From Branchiostoma floridae (Eukaryota; Chordata; Leptocardii; Amphioxiformes; Branchiostomatidae): a stretch of DNA of 64,000 bases. The notes under the pieces were generated by a model. The model had not been told where the DNA came from and made no database searches. It worked only from the letters and a program-made list of their open reading frames with translations. The stretch's first letter is position 1. Each line of letters starts with the position of its first letter. This document shows positions 10,801 to 21,743 of the stretch, in pieces. A program made the translations under genes and the position numbers. The stretch covers positions 850,636-914,635 of the forward strand of contig NC_049981.1 of assembly GCF_000003815.2 (NCBI RefSeq), in the 5' to 3' direction.

Positions 10801-13800
10801 TCAAACCAGCAGGGAACATGGAAACCAAACTGTTAAACTTCATTCAGGAAGCCCAGGGCATGTTGGTGATGACAGGTAACGATGTAGCGAAGGCCCTGGG
10901 TTCCAAGCCCAAGGAGACGCACAGACTGTTACTCCACATGCAACGGACTGGTCAGGTGAGGAAGGTTTGTGACAAACCCACACGGTGGATGATGTTAGGT
11001 GGTGGCCAGGGTAGAAGGGGGCTTGCTAGGAAAGGACAGAGACAAGGATCGCCTAGCACTAAGTATCAATCAATGTCTATCCCAGCTTCCAGGAATCTCC
11101 ATAGTGGAACAGCAACTTCTACCCAGGCTTCCAGGAATCTCCACAGTGAGACAGCAACTTCCACCCTGACTTCCAGGAATCTCCATAGTGGAACAACAAC
11201 TTCCACCCTGACTTCCAGGAATATCCATAGTGGAACAGCATCTTCTACCCAGGCATCCAGGAATCTCCATACTGGGACAGCAACTTCTATCAAGACTTCC
11301 AGGAATTTGCATACTGGTACAGCAACTGAAGGATCAAATTCCAGGACAAGCCACAGTGTCAGAGCTCAGTCAGGTGATGGTCTAGTGGAAGAGAGACAGA
11401 CATTCCTGACATTACCCAGTAAAGAAGAAGAAGAAGATGATACAGAGATAGCCTTCACATCCACTCAATGGTCCATAGAGCCTGAGAGATGTCTTACCAC
11501 TGAAGAAGAAGAAGACGAAGACATCAGCTGTGTTTCTCATGAGCAAGAGAGTATCCTCCTTGAAGATGTGGAATTCTGTANNNNNNNNNNNNNNNNNNNN
11601 NNNNNNNNNNNNNNNNNNNNNNNNNNNNNNNNNNNNNNNNNNNNNNNNNNNNNNNNNNNNNNNNNNNNNNNNNNNNNNNNTCAAGAGACCACTTCTCACA
11701 AAGACCTAAGAACTCAGATGACAGTTTGTCCAAAACCTGAAGACTCACATCAAGGCAAAGGGATGTCTTTGACCGTTCCACCTTCCAAGGCTAAAAACAA
11801 CAAACTTGACCCAAACAAAGACGACACTCTCAAGGACGAACAAGGTTCTAAGACACAAAGAGCAGGTACTAGCAAGATACCGCCTCACATCCTTAAGCAC
11901 TCAGTCAGCTACTTTGCCAGTGCCACTACAGAACCTAACACCACACCTAAACCTCGCCGTGCTTTCAAAATCACAAGAAATGACCGCACAGAACAAGACA
12001 GATCAGAAAGACCTTTTGTGAGGGCAACAGACAGTGACGTCTTCAAAGATCCCTTGGCTGATATAGATGTCGCGGTCGACTTAACACTTAACAAGACACA
12101 TCTTAAGAGTGGAGCACACTGTTGTAGTAGTATGTGTGACAATAACAGAGGTCTTCTACACTCGCCGCTTAGTTCCTCCATCAGAAAACCTCCCTCTCGT
12201 CCACCTAAACTTTACCCACATACAGCAGGGGAATCTGCCAGAGAGAAGCGCATGGTCCGAATGTTTGGAAGCTGCGATAGCCCACCTGTACTTGTCAAGC
12301 AAGGTGAAAATATCAGACGTGACAGCACAGAGGGTCCTGCCTTCAGAGCTGCCAGAAGAAATCTTTACCCTTGGCTGGCTTCTGAGACAAGTAAACAACA
12401 TCAGCAAAGTAGTACTAGTATTTCATCGAGGCCTGAACAGTCTCTGTACAACGAGGATGAAAACAGGTGTTTCAGTTCAGGACTTGTTGAGAATGATGCA
12501 TCCCTTACTGCTGGAAGTTCACATGGTTCCCAAGCAGATGCTGAAATGGAGATAGAACAACAGTCCACATGTTGCTTTGCAGGGAACTCAAATGAGTTCA
12601 ATAACAGAGAGACAGCATCAAGAATAGGTGGACAGAAGTATAATTCAGAGAAGGGAGGCTTCATGGCTGGAAGTGATGGCTGTAAGCAGAGCACCTGTTC
12701 CTTGTCACTTGTTGAAGATGTAGGGACAGATCCTAGGAGAGCCCGTGGGCAAGGAGTGTATGCAGAACAACATGGCAACAGCAGGGTAACCAGTAGTGAG
12801 GTCATAGGGCAAGCAGGTCAAAGGTCGGGCACTTTGCTTCATGCTAGAGGTCACAGCAAAGACAGAACAGGTCAAGGCACTAGATCAGGATCTTCACTCG
12901 CTTCCCAAGTTAGACCAAGAGAGGGAAATGTGTTTGGACACTGCTGCAATACAGCTGCAAACAGTAAGGTGGCATCAGTGCACTGTAGGGGTGCTGTCCC
13001 TAGTGCTGAACAGCTAGTCTACAATACTACTAGAAACAGCGAAATGGCATTGGCGCATAGAAGAGGTGCTGTCCCTGGTGCTGAAAAGTTATTCTGCAAT
13101 ACTACTACAAACAGCAAGATGGCGTTGGCGCACGGCAGAGGTGCTGTCCCTGGTGCTGAACAGATTGTCTGCAGTGCTGCTACAAACAGCAAGATGGCAT
13201 ATACACACTGTACGGGTCCTGTCCCTGGTGCTAAACAGTTCAACAGTCATCCACGTAGCTGTTGCGCAACTGTTGCAGCATTGCACACACATCATGATGA
13301 AAAAGAGGCAGCACGTGCAAAATCAGAACACGGACAAAGACATGTCCAAATGCAGAGCAGAGTCACAGCTGCAGATGTACATTGTAAAAACAAGTCTAAG
13401 AACGAAGACTCTAACAATACACTTACTGCGGAAAATATCCATCTTTGTCATGATGGCAACGTTACTGCTGGAATGAGGCAGTACAGAAAGAGAGACAACG
13501 CAGGGAGACTGCTAGCACAGGCCATCAAGTCAGCTGTGAGCCCTCTGAATGTACCTGGTGGGAGAAAGACAACTTGCAACATAAGAGATGTCAAAAGGAC
13601 TGAGGACAGAAGTGAGGGAATGAGGCATACTGTTCTTCAGTGTGGAGCATCACAACATGTGAAAAGTGATAGTATGCTGCAACCTGCTAGTGAAAGTCCT
13701 TGTCTGAGCTTGAGAAATGAAACCCATCAGGATCAGAGGGGAAACAAAGGACAAGGAAACCTTCAAAGTTTTGAAGCTGGGAAAGCTGTGTCAAGTGTCA

Positions 13801-16800
13801 GCACGGAAAGGATGGGTTCCTATGTCCCAACAAAACAACATAGAACCACAACTGTTGACAACAAGGTACCAGTACACTATTTGGGTGCTGTCCCTAGTAC
13901 TGAACCCTTAGTTGGCCATCCAGGGGGCTATCCTGAAACTGTTAAGGCTTTGAATATGTGCTCGGTTGGCAATATAGAGCAAGCTGGACATAGGCCAAAC
14001 TCAGAGAGACTGCCAAAGTCAGAGAGCATCCACCAAGTAACTGAGACCAGGAATTCTGCCTGTTTAGAGGTGCCAACACCACATGATGCGGCCACCAGGT
14101 CTGTATGTAGACAAGAAGAAATGTCGTCGAGATTCAAAACTGATCTTGAGAAGGAGAGAACAAAGGCATCATGTCCCCAGCCAACAGAAGATTGCTGCAG
14201 TGGACAAGAGGATGTCTCCCCTGTAAAGTCCAGAAGGATTTCTTTGGGCACAGAGGTGACAGTGACACACACAAGAGCTACACACACTGCAAGGAACAAT
14301 GATGAGAACTTGTACAAATCTGACAATGCTTCCGTTCCCATAGAGCAAATATCACGTGCTATGATGTCAAAATCTCAGAATCATACGACAGCTATGCACA
14401 CAGAAAGGAGCAATGCAGGGAACTTGTCCAAATCCGACAATGCTTGTTTTCTTGGAGAGCAAGCATCACAGGCTACATTGTTAGAAACACAAAGCGGAAG
14501 ATTGTACAAAGTTTGTGATGTCTCACGTAAGAGTGGAAAGACAGTAAGCACTACAGGTGCTAAAGGTGTTGAACCTTCTTTGACAAGAGAGAAAAACACT
14601 CTGGTTAGGCTGGATGCATCACAGAATGCAGAGGAACTTATGTCTGAGAAATTCCTACAGATTGAGAGTGCAAGATGGCAGAGACCAAGATCACCCAAGA
14701 GCTTCTTAACAGACTATTGGTCTAAAGCAGATTCCAAGGATGCAAAACGTTTTGATGCAGAGAATAAGACTGTAGACAGCTTCAACTCCAGACTGCTTGC
14801 CTACCCGACCACCAGTGTAGAGATCATTGACAGTGAAGAAGAGTGCCCTAGTGATCTGTCAAAGAACTGCAGTAAGAGTAAGATCTGTATTAGCAAGGTT
14901 TCATTTAAAGACAACGCAAACCTTACAGATGAAAAATCTCAGATTGTTCTAAAAGAAGAACCTAAAACTTTCCACACTACAAAAACACAAACCAGCCAAG
15001 AATTTGTGCACTCTTCACAAGCGATGACCAGTAAGAGTATTGACCAGAGATATTCTCTCAAGAACTCACCTACCAAAGTGCAGTCAGATGAAGATGATGT
15101 AGTGGTCAGTCTTGAAGAAAGGGCTGGTGGTCAAGCTGTTTCCAGTCCCATCGGTCCATTGGAACAGAGTACTTGGACACAGCCAAAAGCTTTGTACACT
15201 TCAAATGAGACAGAGCCAGTGGAGCAAGGAGAGACAGAGGCTGAAGAAACTGGTGGTCAAGAGAAGGCACCTGTGGGTGAGGGTAAAGGTCATGATGGGT
15301 CAGAGGTTGGCGAGGTCATCATACATCAGAGTTCGGTCGCCAGGGTTACGCCACAGGGAGGCAGACAAGTGGCAACGTTGGGTAAGTTCTGTTTGTGCTG
15401 CCTATTTTGTTCCAATCATCTATGTACAGTATTCAATATTTTACATGTCACCAATACAAGTGATTGTGATGACGTCACAATGACATACTCACAGGCAGAA
15501 ATCAGGTGAAGGACAAAGATTACTTTACATATTGTAATTTGATATGGTAATTAGGATATTTATAATAATCTATTCTGTTGACACCCTGATAGGCACCAGT
15601 CATAAAATACCCTGGATGTAAGCAAAATATTACTCATATTGCATAATCTGAAGCCATTGTATTGTCTTATGTTTACCTAATTATTTTGAGGGGTAGTTTG
15701 TACAATGTATACCCTTAATGTATGCCCTTAAAACCACCGGGAATATTTTTGAATTTTGCAGTATATATGAAATGTGTGGGTAATTAGCACAGAAAGGGTT
15801 AAGATCAGCATTCTAAAAGTCTATGATATGCCCCTACAGACCAGCCCAGTGGTACACCCCTACTGCAGGGACATCCCATAGTGCAGCTGAACGAGCTGTG
15901 TCAGAGGAACCGCCTCAGGATCTGCTTCCAGGACATTTCAGTCACTGGACCTGCACACAGGCCAAGGTACATGTATATCTGTTATGATTATTATATTGGA
16001 CTAACAATTCATCTGTTGGTAATGCTGTACAGACAGAGCAATTATCATCACCCACATCTAACTAACTCACTTATCACTCATTTACTCACTTAATCACAAT
16101 AACTCACTCTCACTCACTTATCACCCACACATGAACTCTCGCTCGTTCGCTCTCTCTCTCTCACTCTCACTCACTCACTCACTCGCTCACTCACTCACTC
16201 ACTCACTCACTCACTCACTCCCTTACTCGCTCGCTCACTCACTTACTCAATCCCTCACTCCCTCGCTCACTTTTTAGATCTTAGATGAACTTGAACAGAA
16301 ACAATATCTTTGTAGGTTGTCCTGTATGTCTGGATATAACATTTTCCTTGCTTGCTGTCTTCTACGTTCCTCTAATTAATTCCTCCTCATAAAAAGTGTT
16401 GTTTATCAAGTTCTGATCCCTTGAACCTAGCCTTGCTTTCACTGTTGCCTTTCCTTCCTTCTTTCCTTGTTTTTTCCAACTTTCCTTCCCTCTCTACCTT
16501 CCTCGTCCCTTACCTCAACTAACTCTGATTTCTTCTTGTCTAGACGTCTCTTAATATGTAGTTTGTGTGACAAAAATTCTCACTGAACAATTGGCACTAT
16601 TGATCCCCTACACCTGTTTTACCAGTAAGCTAGAATTCTGGCAGAAGCAATGCATTGATTTAGCCAAGCTGTGTCTAACCCATGGAAGGATGTCCCTGTG
16701 GCTCAACTGGTAGCATGCTGAAAGTTGGTTCAGCTCCTGGTTCCAATTAGTAAGTAAATGGGAGACCCCGGGTTCATTCTGGGTGGGGCATCTAAGCTTC

Positions 16801-17094
16801 ACATTGCAGTTGCAATGCCTTTTGGAAGAAACATGAATTTTCAAATGGGGATGATCCTATGTTAGAGGACTGGTGCCAAGCTTGAGCAGTTCAAGGGAGA
16901 TCCACGTCTATTGACTCTTAGACTAACAAAAAAGAAACCTTCTCCCTGCACCCCCCCCCCCCCCCTCCAGGGTTCAGTTAGCAGCAGTAGTTGGAGAGAG
17001 AGCGTTCCAGGCCGAGGCCAGCTCCAAGAAGGCAGCTCGCAGACAAGCAGCCCAGAAGGCTCTCCAGGCCTTGTACCAAGAGGGGTACAAGTAG
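6704..17094 (+). CDS. Large Z-alpha-like x2 / dsRBD protein (six coding exons, one assembly gap)
   Basis: Coding exons read 6704-6877, 7669-7803, 8311-8422, 9883-15381, 15840-15966 and 16971-17094; all junctions are GT-AG and phases agree (0, 0, 1, 1, 2), ending in TAG at 17092. The product is about 2,056 residues, counting the 100-N gap as drawn. The order is: winged helix of Z-alpha type (about 8-73), acidic linker, Lys/Ser-rich repeats, second Z-alpha-like helix (about 453-513), a very long Ser/Thr/Gln/Lys-rich segment without recognisable folds, and a single dsRBD at the C-terminus. Z-alpha plus dsRBD is the architecture of ADAR1, but no deaminase, kinase or other enzyme domain follows before the stop. 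Known Z-alpha proteins sense Z-form nucleic acid in innate immunity; that role here is inference. The central exon of 5.5 kb is unusually long for this window. Confidence 0.8.
7525..7612 (-). repeat. tRNA-like SINE head or tRNA pseudogene
   Basis: On the minus strand an A-box-like TAGTGGCTAAGCTGC is followed about 35 bp later by a B box GGGTTCAAATCC. The arms do not close into a good acceptor stem, so it is more likely a tRNA-derived SINE head in intron 1 than a functional tRNA. Confidence 0.4.
8545..9206 (+). repeat. 18-bp minisatellite, about 37 copies, in intron 3
   Basis: The unit is GTGTCCGTACCCCCAGTA, with variants at the A/G following CAGT and at C/A/T in GTC(C/A/T)GTA. Two copies are 17 bp long (GTGTTGTACCCCCAGTA, near 8814 and 9065) and lie 251 bp apart, consistent with thirteen 18-mers plus one 17-mer, which suggests duplication of a multi-unit block. 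The array yields long open frames on both strands only because 18 is a multiple of 3; no splice sites support coding. Confidence 0.95.
10200..10570 (+). repeat. In-frame degenerate repeats, about 55 residues, Lys/Ser-rich
   Basis: Within the long exon, three diverged units share the order SDR..DSES, V..TVxKxKV, xGNQGxKGxVKK and SQ. They are basic and low-complexity and probably disordered. They lie between the two winged helices. Confidence 0.6.
10818..11000 (+). other. Second Z-alpha-like winged-helix domain inside the long exon
   Basis: Residues about 453-513 of the predicted protein show the same fold pattern: METKLLNFIQEA, then VAKALGSKPKETHRLLLHMQ, then TGQVRKV and a wing ending KPTRWMM. 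The wing tryptophan and a helix-3 arginine are kept, whereas the canonical Asn and Tyr positions read His and Leu. ADAR1 also carries a second Z domain (Z-beta) with altered contacts, so this may be a protein-interaction or altered-specificity module. Confidence 0.65.
11085..11320 (+). repeat. In-frame 48-bp coding repeats (SRNLHSGTATSTxT)
   Basis: Six units of about 16 residues with the core SRN(L/I)H(S/T)(G/E)T follow one another directly after the second winged helix. They are Ser/Thr-rich with no charged runs. Such an array is prone to copy-number change. Confidence 0.75.
11581..11680. other. Assembly gap (100 N) inside the long exon of the Z-alpha/dsRBD gene
   Basis: Exactly 100 N, a conventional placeholder. 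The frame is open on both sides with the same composition, so the missing bases are coding; their true number is unknown and the protein length is therefore provisional. It falls just after acidic, Glu-rich sequence. Confidence 0.95.
12950..13260 (+). repeat. In-frame repeats of about 27 residues (RGAVPGAEQ...NSKMA)
   Basis: Four tandem units share the order H.RGAVPxAE, C/YNTT and NSKMA; a fifth, isolated remnant (YLGAVPSTEPL) lies near 13880. Another pair of about 40-residue repeats with KSDNA cores lies at 14280-14480. The central region thus grew by internal duplication. Confidence 0.65.
16101..16270 (+). repeat. (CTCA)n microsatellite with CTCG variants, intron 5
   Basis: Imperfect tandem CACT/CTCA tetranucleotides run for about 170 bp between the two dsRBD exons; a further pyrimidine-rich stretch continues to about 16500. 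Confidence 0.9.
16683..16815 (+). repeat. tRNA-like SINE head in intron 5
   Basis: TGGCTCAACTGGTAGCA resembles an A box and GGGTTCATTCTG a degenerate B box about 70 bp on. Pairing of the acceptor arms is poor. This is best read as a degenerate tRNA-derived SINE. Confidence 0.4.
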
Positions 17095-18258
17095 GGAGAT
17101 GGGTACCTGGATACTCACTTTAGTGCACAAGTTAATTGTTTGAGTGTCTTCATGTTTCAAGATTTGTTAGAGGAAGAACCTGACGCACACCTGGAAGGGT
17201 GCACATTTGTATGTGGATAATCTTATGTAGAAAATTAAGGAAAAGACGAGACTAAGTCACATTCAGTTTTGTAGACAGACACTATCAATAGTTAATAATG
17301 TGGCAAATCACACATTGACCAATCACTAAGTTACAAGATTCATCCCTAAGATTACGCTGTACAAATGTCATCTACAACATTTTTTGCTTGGTTTTATTAG
17401 AAAAACATAAAAGTTTAAGTCATGATAAAACTGTTTTAGGCCATAAGTGATGTAAATCAAAATAATACTTTCTACCTATGATCGGTTTAAAAGCAAGAAG
17501 CTTTGTGTGCATTTCATGCAGACTAATAATGTAGGAGTTACATTCTGAATCCTTATCCTTGCATAGGGAAAGCAGACTTGCATCAAGAACAAAGATGAGT
17601 TCCGTCCAGGTCCTAGTTCCAGGATCATTGCTGAAACCAGGAGTATCTCTTTGATGTTTGTGATCCATTTCATGCACAGTGACATCATACTTTAAGTATG
17701 GAGAATCATGACTGATGCACACAACTATAAACTTATTAGATAGTTTGGACTTCCTATCAAATGTGGCTAGAAAGGTTTGTTCAAATGCTGTTCTGTTAAC
17801 AGATTTTGTACTCTAAACTAGGAAGCTGTTATCATGATAGTATCATACACTGTAGTTACAAATTCCAAGGTTTACTGTATTTCAGTTTTTGGTTCCAGTT
17901 CACCAAATGGTTCATTTCATGTTGGGGCACAAGTTAGGATATCAGGAGTATATAATGCTTTCTGGTTATATGCACAAGTTGTAACCATTATCATAGTTTC
18001 GGTTACCATATAAACATGACCATGCAGTGGTTCTATTTTGTGGTAAAAGGGTGAAGAAGGTTTTCCCAATGTTAAACATTTTGCAACAGAACAATCACTT
18101 AGCACTGTACAGCAACATTTTTGTTAACCCAATGTTACTTGCAAAAGGGAAAAATAAACCACTGCAAATTAAGACTTCATGTTTACAGTAGCTTACAATC
18201 TTCTTACAAGGAAACTATATGTCCAAGTATAGATATCACAAAGCAAAAATCATGTTGC

Positions 18259-18276
18259 AAAATAAAGATTTATTTT
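18259..18276. terminator. Palindromic pair of poly(A) signals
   Basis: AAAATAAA and TTTATTTT flank a two-base centre, so AATAAA reads on both strands within 14 bp. It lies between two converging genes and could end transcripts in both directions. Confidence 0.4.
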
Positions 18277-19033
18277 CATGAAGAGCATTGTTTGGAATAT
18301 CTTTACAGTTGTATAAAATTTCTCTACATATACGTACATGTACAGTTGACTCTACAGTAAGGGCATAGCTGCCGGTCCAGGGCAGATGGCACCCCTACTG
18401 GGGTCACACTAAAATATTGCACACAATAGTCGCATCTGATAGACTAGTAGACTTAAAGCACAGTTATTCTGGGTGGTACAAAATCGAGGTTTTCAAAAAT
18501 CTGTTTTTCTCTAGAACTACGAGTGCAATAATCGTACAGTGAACCTATGCATGTAGTCTTGCCTCCAAGTACTGCAGCTTTAAACAATGCTTACAGCATG
18601 TGAAAAGGTTGGGTGTGACAGGTAGTTTAGTGTAATGTAACTAGCTGCTGCCACGCTGTGTGCCTGCAAAGCTGGTGTGTTACGTCGAGGGGCAGTTATA
18701 CTGGCTATGCAGATACAGATAGAGAAGATTACTCGGTTCTTAGGGTGGTTACATCGGATATACAAATACAGAATGACTGATACAGATACAAACTTCCAGG
18801 TCTGTTATACCCAAATTTGTGGGTCATGTGTTTTGTTCTGTCTATTCAATATAAAATGGGTTGTGGGTCTAATAGATGAAGAACACATTGAAGAAGTTGA
18901 AGTAATGTTTTTAAGAAGTTTCAAAGGGAACCTAGAGTCAACCTTAACTCACACGTCAAATCAATTCAAACGAAGTTTGTCAACCTTTGAGAACTGCATT
19001 ATAAACTGAGAGAAATTCCCAATTTGATGGTGT

Positions 19034-19039
19034 TTTATT
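19034..19039 (-). terminator. Probable poly(A) signal of TEP1
   Basis: AATAAA on the minus strand about 420 bp after the TEP1 stop codon; it is the first such hexamer I found downstream of the stop. Confidence 0.45.
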
Positions 19040-19461
19040 ATGAAAGCTACCAGACATTGTAAACAATACCAACCAATCTGATATTGAAGTTTACCAAAAC
19101 AAAGTAGTCTTCTGTCTAACTTAGGCCATATTGATTTGATTATATGGATGACATAATATGGGGAAAAAAGCTGACTTCTTTCTAAAATTTTAGTGATCAG
19201 GAATGACCATAATAATTGATTCTTCATTTTTGTTCTTTTACATTTACTTCTTTGACTTTGGAGAACAAATGCTGATGTTGATGTGTGCTTGGATGTCATC
19301 CTACCAATCAAATCAACAAAGTCACTGTAGACATTCTCTTACACAGAGCCTCACCTAGGACCTAATTATAACATACACTGGGGAGGCTCTCATCTGTCAA
19401 CCAATCACACAATGAGTAGAATTCTACTCTGTTCTCTGATTGGCTGACAGAGATAAATGGT

Positions 19462-21743
19462 TTAAGGTCTCCACTCCAGGAAGTACACCTTCCCCAGCTG
19501 GTCTCCACACACCAGCTTGTTGCATCCTGGGATAGGTGGGTGTGACAGGGAGGTGACTGGTGATTGGCAGTGGAACTGGCCAACCTGCAGTCAGAAAGAG
19601 AAAGTCAACATCTTCGATCTGTAGCTAAAAAAGCAACATGCCTTTTCATTGGTCTGGATATTTCCTAATGTTTGGAAAGCATTTCCTAATGTTTTACAAA
19701 CAAAACTGTACAGGGAGTGTCTTTGCCCTTGGTACTGATAACAATGTTCATTGTGCCAGCAACAAAGTTTTTCCTGTACCAAATGGTGCTTAGGGCAGTG
19801 CCCATCCCTGAAGCCCTGAGCCACACAACTTGTGCTCTGCCTCTAAATCATTGGGCTAGTCCACTGGTAGTGGTGAGAGTGTGAAACTACTAGTACCAAT
19901 GCATTTCCCCAAATGTTGAGTGCTAAGCAGAGAAAGCAGCATGTAGCAGTCTTAAAAGTCTTTTGACGTGTATGACTCATGATCAGTTAGGGATCAAAAT
20001 CACAACTTAACAAATGCAAGCCAAACACTCCCTACACTTGGTCATTGTACCAATGACAGCAAAAGTGACCTTTGGTTCCATTACAATTTGGCCAATCTTA
20101 AGAAATTGCACAGTGATCAAGAGAAAACTAGCCATATTCCAGCTGAAAATGACTCCTTTACAGCTTTCAGACTCATCGGAACCTCTGAGCTATTTTCCTG
20201 TGGAGCGTTACCTGCTTTAATAGAGCTGTACAATATGTACCGGCAGGGTCCCTGTCCTTGGTGCTGATTATCACAAAGATATCGAATACTATTTTAGGTA
20301 CCTATCAATACAGTGGGATGTCTCTCCGAGAAGAGCAATGCAGTCTTCAAGTGCACAATCACAGAAACAAAAAAAAGAAAGTGATATTGAATCAGTTTAG
20401 CTCACTAAAGAGGTAAATATATTCCACTATACATAACAGAGAAGACAGAGAAGACAGGTGTTATGTGCAGTATATACAGATTCGTTGTACCTGGGAAATT
20501 TACCTAGAAGCTTCTTCTAACAAGTACAACAAACAGTAGCCACACTNNNNNNNNNNNNNNNNNNNNNNNNNNNNNNNNNNNNNNNNNNNNNNNNNNNNNN
20601 NNNNNNNNNNNNNNNNNNNNNNNNNNNNNNNNNNNNNNNNNNNNNNGTAACTGTTGTACATTTCTTCTGTTTGACGGGAAAATGGACACCATATAGTCCC
20701 ATTCATTTTCATTTCATTATGTTGTAATCATGACTGACCTTCTTGCAGTACACTTGGGTGCTATCTTGACCCTTGACCTTCCCAGCAAAGGTCGTGTCCT
20801 TCCTCTTGGGTGGAACAAGCTCGTACACAGCCAGGTTACCAAGGTCGTCTCCCAGGATAACTCCCTTGTTTCCACGGCAACCAATGTCGGCCAGAGACTG
20901 GCGGTTGTTCAGAACAACTGCACAGCTGATCTTTGGTTGGTCAGGCTGGGTGGAACCATTGTCATCTATAGGGGGAGTCATGAATGATTAGTAACCTTAC
21001 AGATTTGAGCAATGAAGCACATTGTCAAGTTACAGGAATAAAAGAAACTTGAGCCTCTGATAACGTTATCTAAAATTCAATAATTTGTCAAACTTTTATG
21101 ATGGTTTTATCATCATGTTAATGTGTTTGCTCTACCGCAAATTATTTCGCAATTACATATCCCTTGTGTGACTATTGTATTACAGACTTGTTTTAACCAT
21201 CAATTCATCACAGAGCAAAAAACTTCCTACAGTAACTTCTGTCCTTCCTACTATGAAATAAAACGATTACCTCTGTGATGGCAAAAGCAAAACAATTTAC
21301 AATCTTTAACTGGTTTGATATGTGTATCTGAGAGAGTGTTCCAAGCTGATTAGCTACACTGGAACAAGTTAATGCAGTCATTTCTACCCATTAACTAAAG
21401 TAAGGAGGAAAATATAATAATTGTAAACTTAAAATGCATATCCCAAGGGCACAACATCCAGACCTGATAGGGATTTCAACTCAAAACATCTACAATTTTT
21501 GTCATCTGTAATAACAACAAGGCCACAAAATTCCGACAATGATAAAATACACTGTTTAGTGTTAGCCTAGTAAACACACACCTGTGACTTCATGATTGAC
21601 AGTGTAGGTTCTGGTTGCCGGGCCAACCGGGGTCTGCAAGCCTGTGGTGATGACCTCATTAGCACAGGTCGCAGCAAACATTTTGGGATCTGATTGGCTG
21701 AAACCACAACCAATCACCCAATCCTCTGCTTTCTTGCAAACAC
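19462..21743 (-). CDS. TEP1: TEP1 last exons (37-39) and probably one exon lost in the gap
   Basis: Exons are 21743-21582, 20965-20739 and 19584-19462. The last reads [12 protein letters not shown], then [15 protein letters not shown] and stop, matching the C-terminus of human TEP1 (GNVYFLNWE). Between [12 protein letters not shown] and this last exon, vertebrate TEP1 has another WD40 repeat with ASKDRDVKLW. I cannot find it, and the 100-N gap lies exactly there. Confidence 0.88.

Larger units (their letters stand above)
15840..17094 (+). other. C-terminal double-stranded-RNA-binding domain, split over the last two exons
   Basis: Exon 5 encodes the first half (PIVQLNELCQRNRLRICF, then GPAHRP) and exon 6 the second half, with the alpha-2 signature ASSKKAARRQAAQKAL. 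These are the helix-1, GPxH loop and KKxAK elements that contact dsRNA in this family. The stop follows ten residues later, so the domain closes the protein. The aromatic residue usual after GPAHxP is replaced at the exon join. The acceptor of exon 6 follows a run of 15 C (16951-16965). Confidence 0.85.
17095..19461. other. Convergent intergenic region with 3' UTRs of both neighbours
   Basis: No protein-like frame with support is visible. It should hold the 3' UTR of the plus-strand Z-alpha/dsRBD gene and that of minus-strand TEP1. AATAAA hexamers on the plus strand occur at 18153 and 18261. On the minus strand they occur at 19039-19034 (about 420 bp after the TEP1 stop) and at 18274-18269. 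A degenerate SINE-like segment near 18640-18790 resembles one at 40210-40420. Confidence 0.5.

Noticed and set aside
17420-17722. 100-residue minus-strand frame in the convergent intergenic region
   Set aside because: No recognisable motif, and an ordinary composition in AT-rich sequence that should be 3' UTR or intergenic.
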